From positions 2,010,501-2,074,500 of the forward strand of contig NZ_JAQGPL010000001.1 in NCBI RefSeq assembly GCF_028826105.1: a stretch of 64,000 bases of DNA, read 5' to 3'. The notes under the pieces are model-generated. The model worked only from the letters and a program-made list of their open reading frames with translations, was not told where the DNA came from and made no database searches. Below are positions 62,348 to 64,000 of the stretch, piece by piece. This DNA is from Paenibacillus humicola. Lineage in GTDB: Bacteria > Bacillota > Bacilli > Paenibacillales > Paenibacillaceae. The position numbers and the translations under genes are program-made. Each line of letters opens with the position of its first letter. Position 1 is the first letter of the stretch.

Positions 62348-64000
62348 TTCAAGGGATAGGGGCATCTGCGGGCGTGGCGATCGGCAAGGCGTTCGTGCTG
62401 CCGAATTGGGAATGGGATTTGCCCGAGCAAAAAATCGACGTCGGCGATTTGGCCCGGGAATTCGACCGGCTTTACGAGGGCATCCGCACCTCCAAAGTAG
62501 AGATCCGGCAGATGAAAGACGAGCTTCGCGAAGTGGTGGGCACGGACGAAAGCTACATTTTCGACGCCCATTTGGCCATACTGGACGATCCGGTATTCAT
62601 GAACGAAATCCAGGGCATCATCCAGCGCCAGTATAAGGCCGCGGAGGTGGCCGTCAAGGAAGCGATCGATCATTTCGTGACGATGTTCGATCTGCTGGAC
62701 GACGAATATATGAAGGAACGCGCGCTCGACATCAAAGACGTCGGCAACCGGCTGCTGAAGCATCTGCTTGGCGCGCCGGAAATTACGCTTCCGATCGATA
62801 CGCAGCCTTTCATTCTCGTCGCCAAGGAGCTTTCTCCCTCGCAGCTGGCGCACCTCAATCCGAATCATGTGCTCGGCATCGCGACGCTGGCCGGGAGCAC
62901 CACCTCGCATTCGGCGATCATGGCGAGGGCGCTCGGAATTCCGCTTGTCGTCGGGCTGGAATCGAAGCTGGAGGAGCCGATTGCGACCGGCGATTTCATG
63001 ATTATCGACGGCGAGACCGGCATCGTGCATCTCGATCCTCCCGGGGAGATCGTCGCCTCCTATACCGAGCTGCAGCGGCGGCAGCAGGAAGAGCGCCAGC
63101 GGCTGAAAACGATCGTCGAGGTCCAATCGGTGACGCTGGACGGCAAGGAAATGGAGCTGGCGGCCAATATCAGCTCGATGAAAGAGCTGGATGTGGCGCT
63201 GCAGAGCGGCACGCACGGCGTCGGCCTGTTCCGTACGGAGTTTCTGTATATGGACCGCAGCCGGCTGCCGCAGGAGGAGGAGCAGTTCGACGTGTATAAG
63301 AGCGTCGCCGAGAAGCTGGACGGGCGGCCGCTCATCATTCGGACGCTCGATATCGGCGGCGACAAACAGCTCGATTATTTCGAGCTGCCCGAAGAGGAGA
63401 ATCCGTTTCTCGGCTACCGGGCCATTCGCATCTGCCTCGACAAAACGGATTTGTTCAAGACCCAGCTCCGGGCAATCCTGCGGGCCAGCCATTACGGAAC
63501 CGTAAAAATCATGTACCCGCTCATCTCGTCGGTGGAGGAGGTGCGCGCGGCCAATAAGCTGCTGGCGGAAGCGAAAGCCGAGCTGCAGGCGGAGGGAAAG
63601 CCGTTTAAGTCCGACATTGAAGTGGGCATTATGATCGAGCTTCCGGCCGCGGTCGTCATCGCCGACATGCTTGCGGCGGAAGTCGATTTCTTCAGCATCG
63701 GCACGAACGACCTGGTGCAGTTTACGCTGGCGGTCGACCGGATGAACGATCAAATCTCGCATTTATACGAGCCGTACCATCCGGCGGTGATCCGGATGCT
63801 CAAGCTGACGGTCGATGCGGCCAAGCGGCGGGGCATTCACGTCGGCGTCTGCGGCGAACTGGCGGGCGACGTCCGCGCGCTGCCGATATGGCTGGCGCTT
63901 GACGTCGACGAGCTCAGCATGTCGGCCAACGCGATTTTGCAGGTGAAAGAAAGGCTGCTGCGCCTGCAGCGGCGCGACAGCCTCGCGTTGTTCGACAATA
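62344..64000 (+). CDS. ptsI: Phosphoenolpyruvate-protein phosphotransferase (Enzyme I), truncated by window end
   Basis: 552 codons of Enzyme I, lacking only about the last 20 residues. It starts IQGIGASAGVAIGKAFVL, has the phospho-His189 in AGSTTSHSAIMARALGIPLV, the PEP-binding SGTHGVGLFRTEFLYM, the metal-binding FFSIGTNDLVQFTLAVDR and the active Cys in GVCGELAGD. It passes phosphate from PEP to HPr and on to EIIA. Start GTG overlaps the EIICBA stop. No HPr gene (ptsH) lies between them. Confidence 0.95.
   Translation, partial: MIQGIGASAGVAIGKAFVLPNWEWDLPEQKIDVGDLAREFDRLYEGIRTSKVEIRQMKDELREVVGTDESYIFDAHLAILDDPVFMNEIQGIIQRQYKAAEVAVKEAIDHFVTMFDLLDDEYMKERALDIKDVGNRLLKHLLGAPEITLPIDTQPFILVAKELSPSQLAHLNPNHVLGIATLAGSTTSHSAIMARALGIPLVVGLESKLEEPIATGDFMIIDGETGIVHLDPPGEIVASYTELQRRQQEERQRLKTIVEVQSVTLDGKEMELAANISSMKELDVALQSGTHGVGLFRTEFLYMDRSRLPQEEEQFDVYKSVAEKLDGRPLIIRTLDIGGDKQLDYFELPEEENPFLGYRAIRICLDKTDLFKTQLRAILRASHYGTVKIMYPLISSVEEVRAANKLLAEAKAELQAEGKPFKSDIEVGIMIELPAAVVIADMLAAEVDFFSIGTNDLVQFTLAVDRMNDQISHLYEPYHPAVIRMLKLTVDAAKRRGIHVGVCGELAGDVRALPIWLALDVDELSMSANAILQVKERLLRLQRRDSLALFDN

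Overview
The window comes from a GC-rich, endospore-forming Firmicute, most likely Paenibacillaceae (Paenibacillus, Cohnella or a close relative). The evidence is a gerP spore-coat operon, a YjcZ-type sporulation peptide, strong Bacillus-type Shine-Dalgarno (SD) sites with frequent TTG and GTG starts, a paeninodin-like lasso peptide locus, and codon use with high GC at third positions. No rRNA, tRNA, CRISPR array or transposase was seen.

Layout. 1-2075: end of a PspA-type envelope-stress operon (pspA end, DUF350, DUF4178, DUF4247 lipoprotein). 2259-2804: an isolated hexapeptide acyltransferase. 3470-4827: a cytosolic NarL-type two-component pair. 5061-22843: an exopolysaccharide (EPS) cluster with chain-length regulator, BY-kinase-like ATPase, galU, initiating sugar transferase, four glycosyltransferases, Wzy, Wzx, acetyltransferase, pyruvyltransferase, manC, ugd and a large secreted glycoside hydrolase. 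It has the parts for an acidic polymer containing glucose, mannose and glucuronate with pyruvyl and acetyl decorations. 22857-33337: directly downstream, a lasso peptide locus with a sulfotransferase, two macrocyclases each followed by its own precursor gene, one RRE protein, one leader protease, a nucleotidyltransferase, an HPr-kinase-like peptide kinase and an ABC exporter. 33601-35849: an AraC regulator convergent with an iron alcohol dehydrogenase. 36256-43957: glycogen operon glgB-glgC-glgD-glgA plus a GH15 glucoamylase-like gene. 44100-46577 (minus strand): YjcZ peptide and gerPA-PE. 46735-47475: an Hsp20-like protein and a small membrane protein. 47853-54000: L-rhamnose catabolism (rhaEW, ASRT-family protein, rhaI, rhaB, DeoR regulator). 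54298-59279: conserved hypothetical proteins, gnd, aroK, aroA and a CoA-binding protein. 59379-60329: an undescribed Q/N/S-rich protein with a repeated His-Ala-Gly motif. 60461-64000: a PTS EIICBA permease and ptsI (cut by the window end).

The most interesting system is the lasso locus. It encodes two different precursors, each with Thr at leader position -2, a predicted Asp9 macrolactam acceptor and a C-terminal Ser that the kinase could phosphorylate. The first has an unusual N-terminal Tyr and a tail Tyr surrounded by Asp. A sulfotransferase translationally coupled to the first cyclase makes tyrosine sulfation a testable idea. Other points of note are two related tandem-repeat arrays that end exactly at ribosome binding sites (18411-18530 and 50338-50524), a perfect 22-bp inverted repeat in the leader of galU, an EPSP synthase with substitutions at the two positions tied to glyphosate tolerance, and a wzy gene without a canonical start codon.
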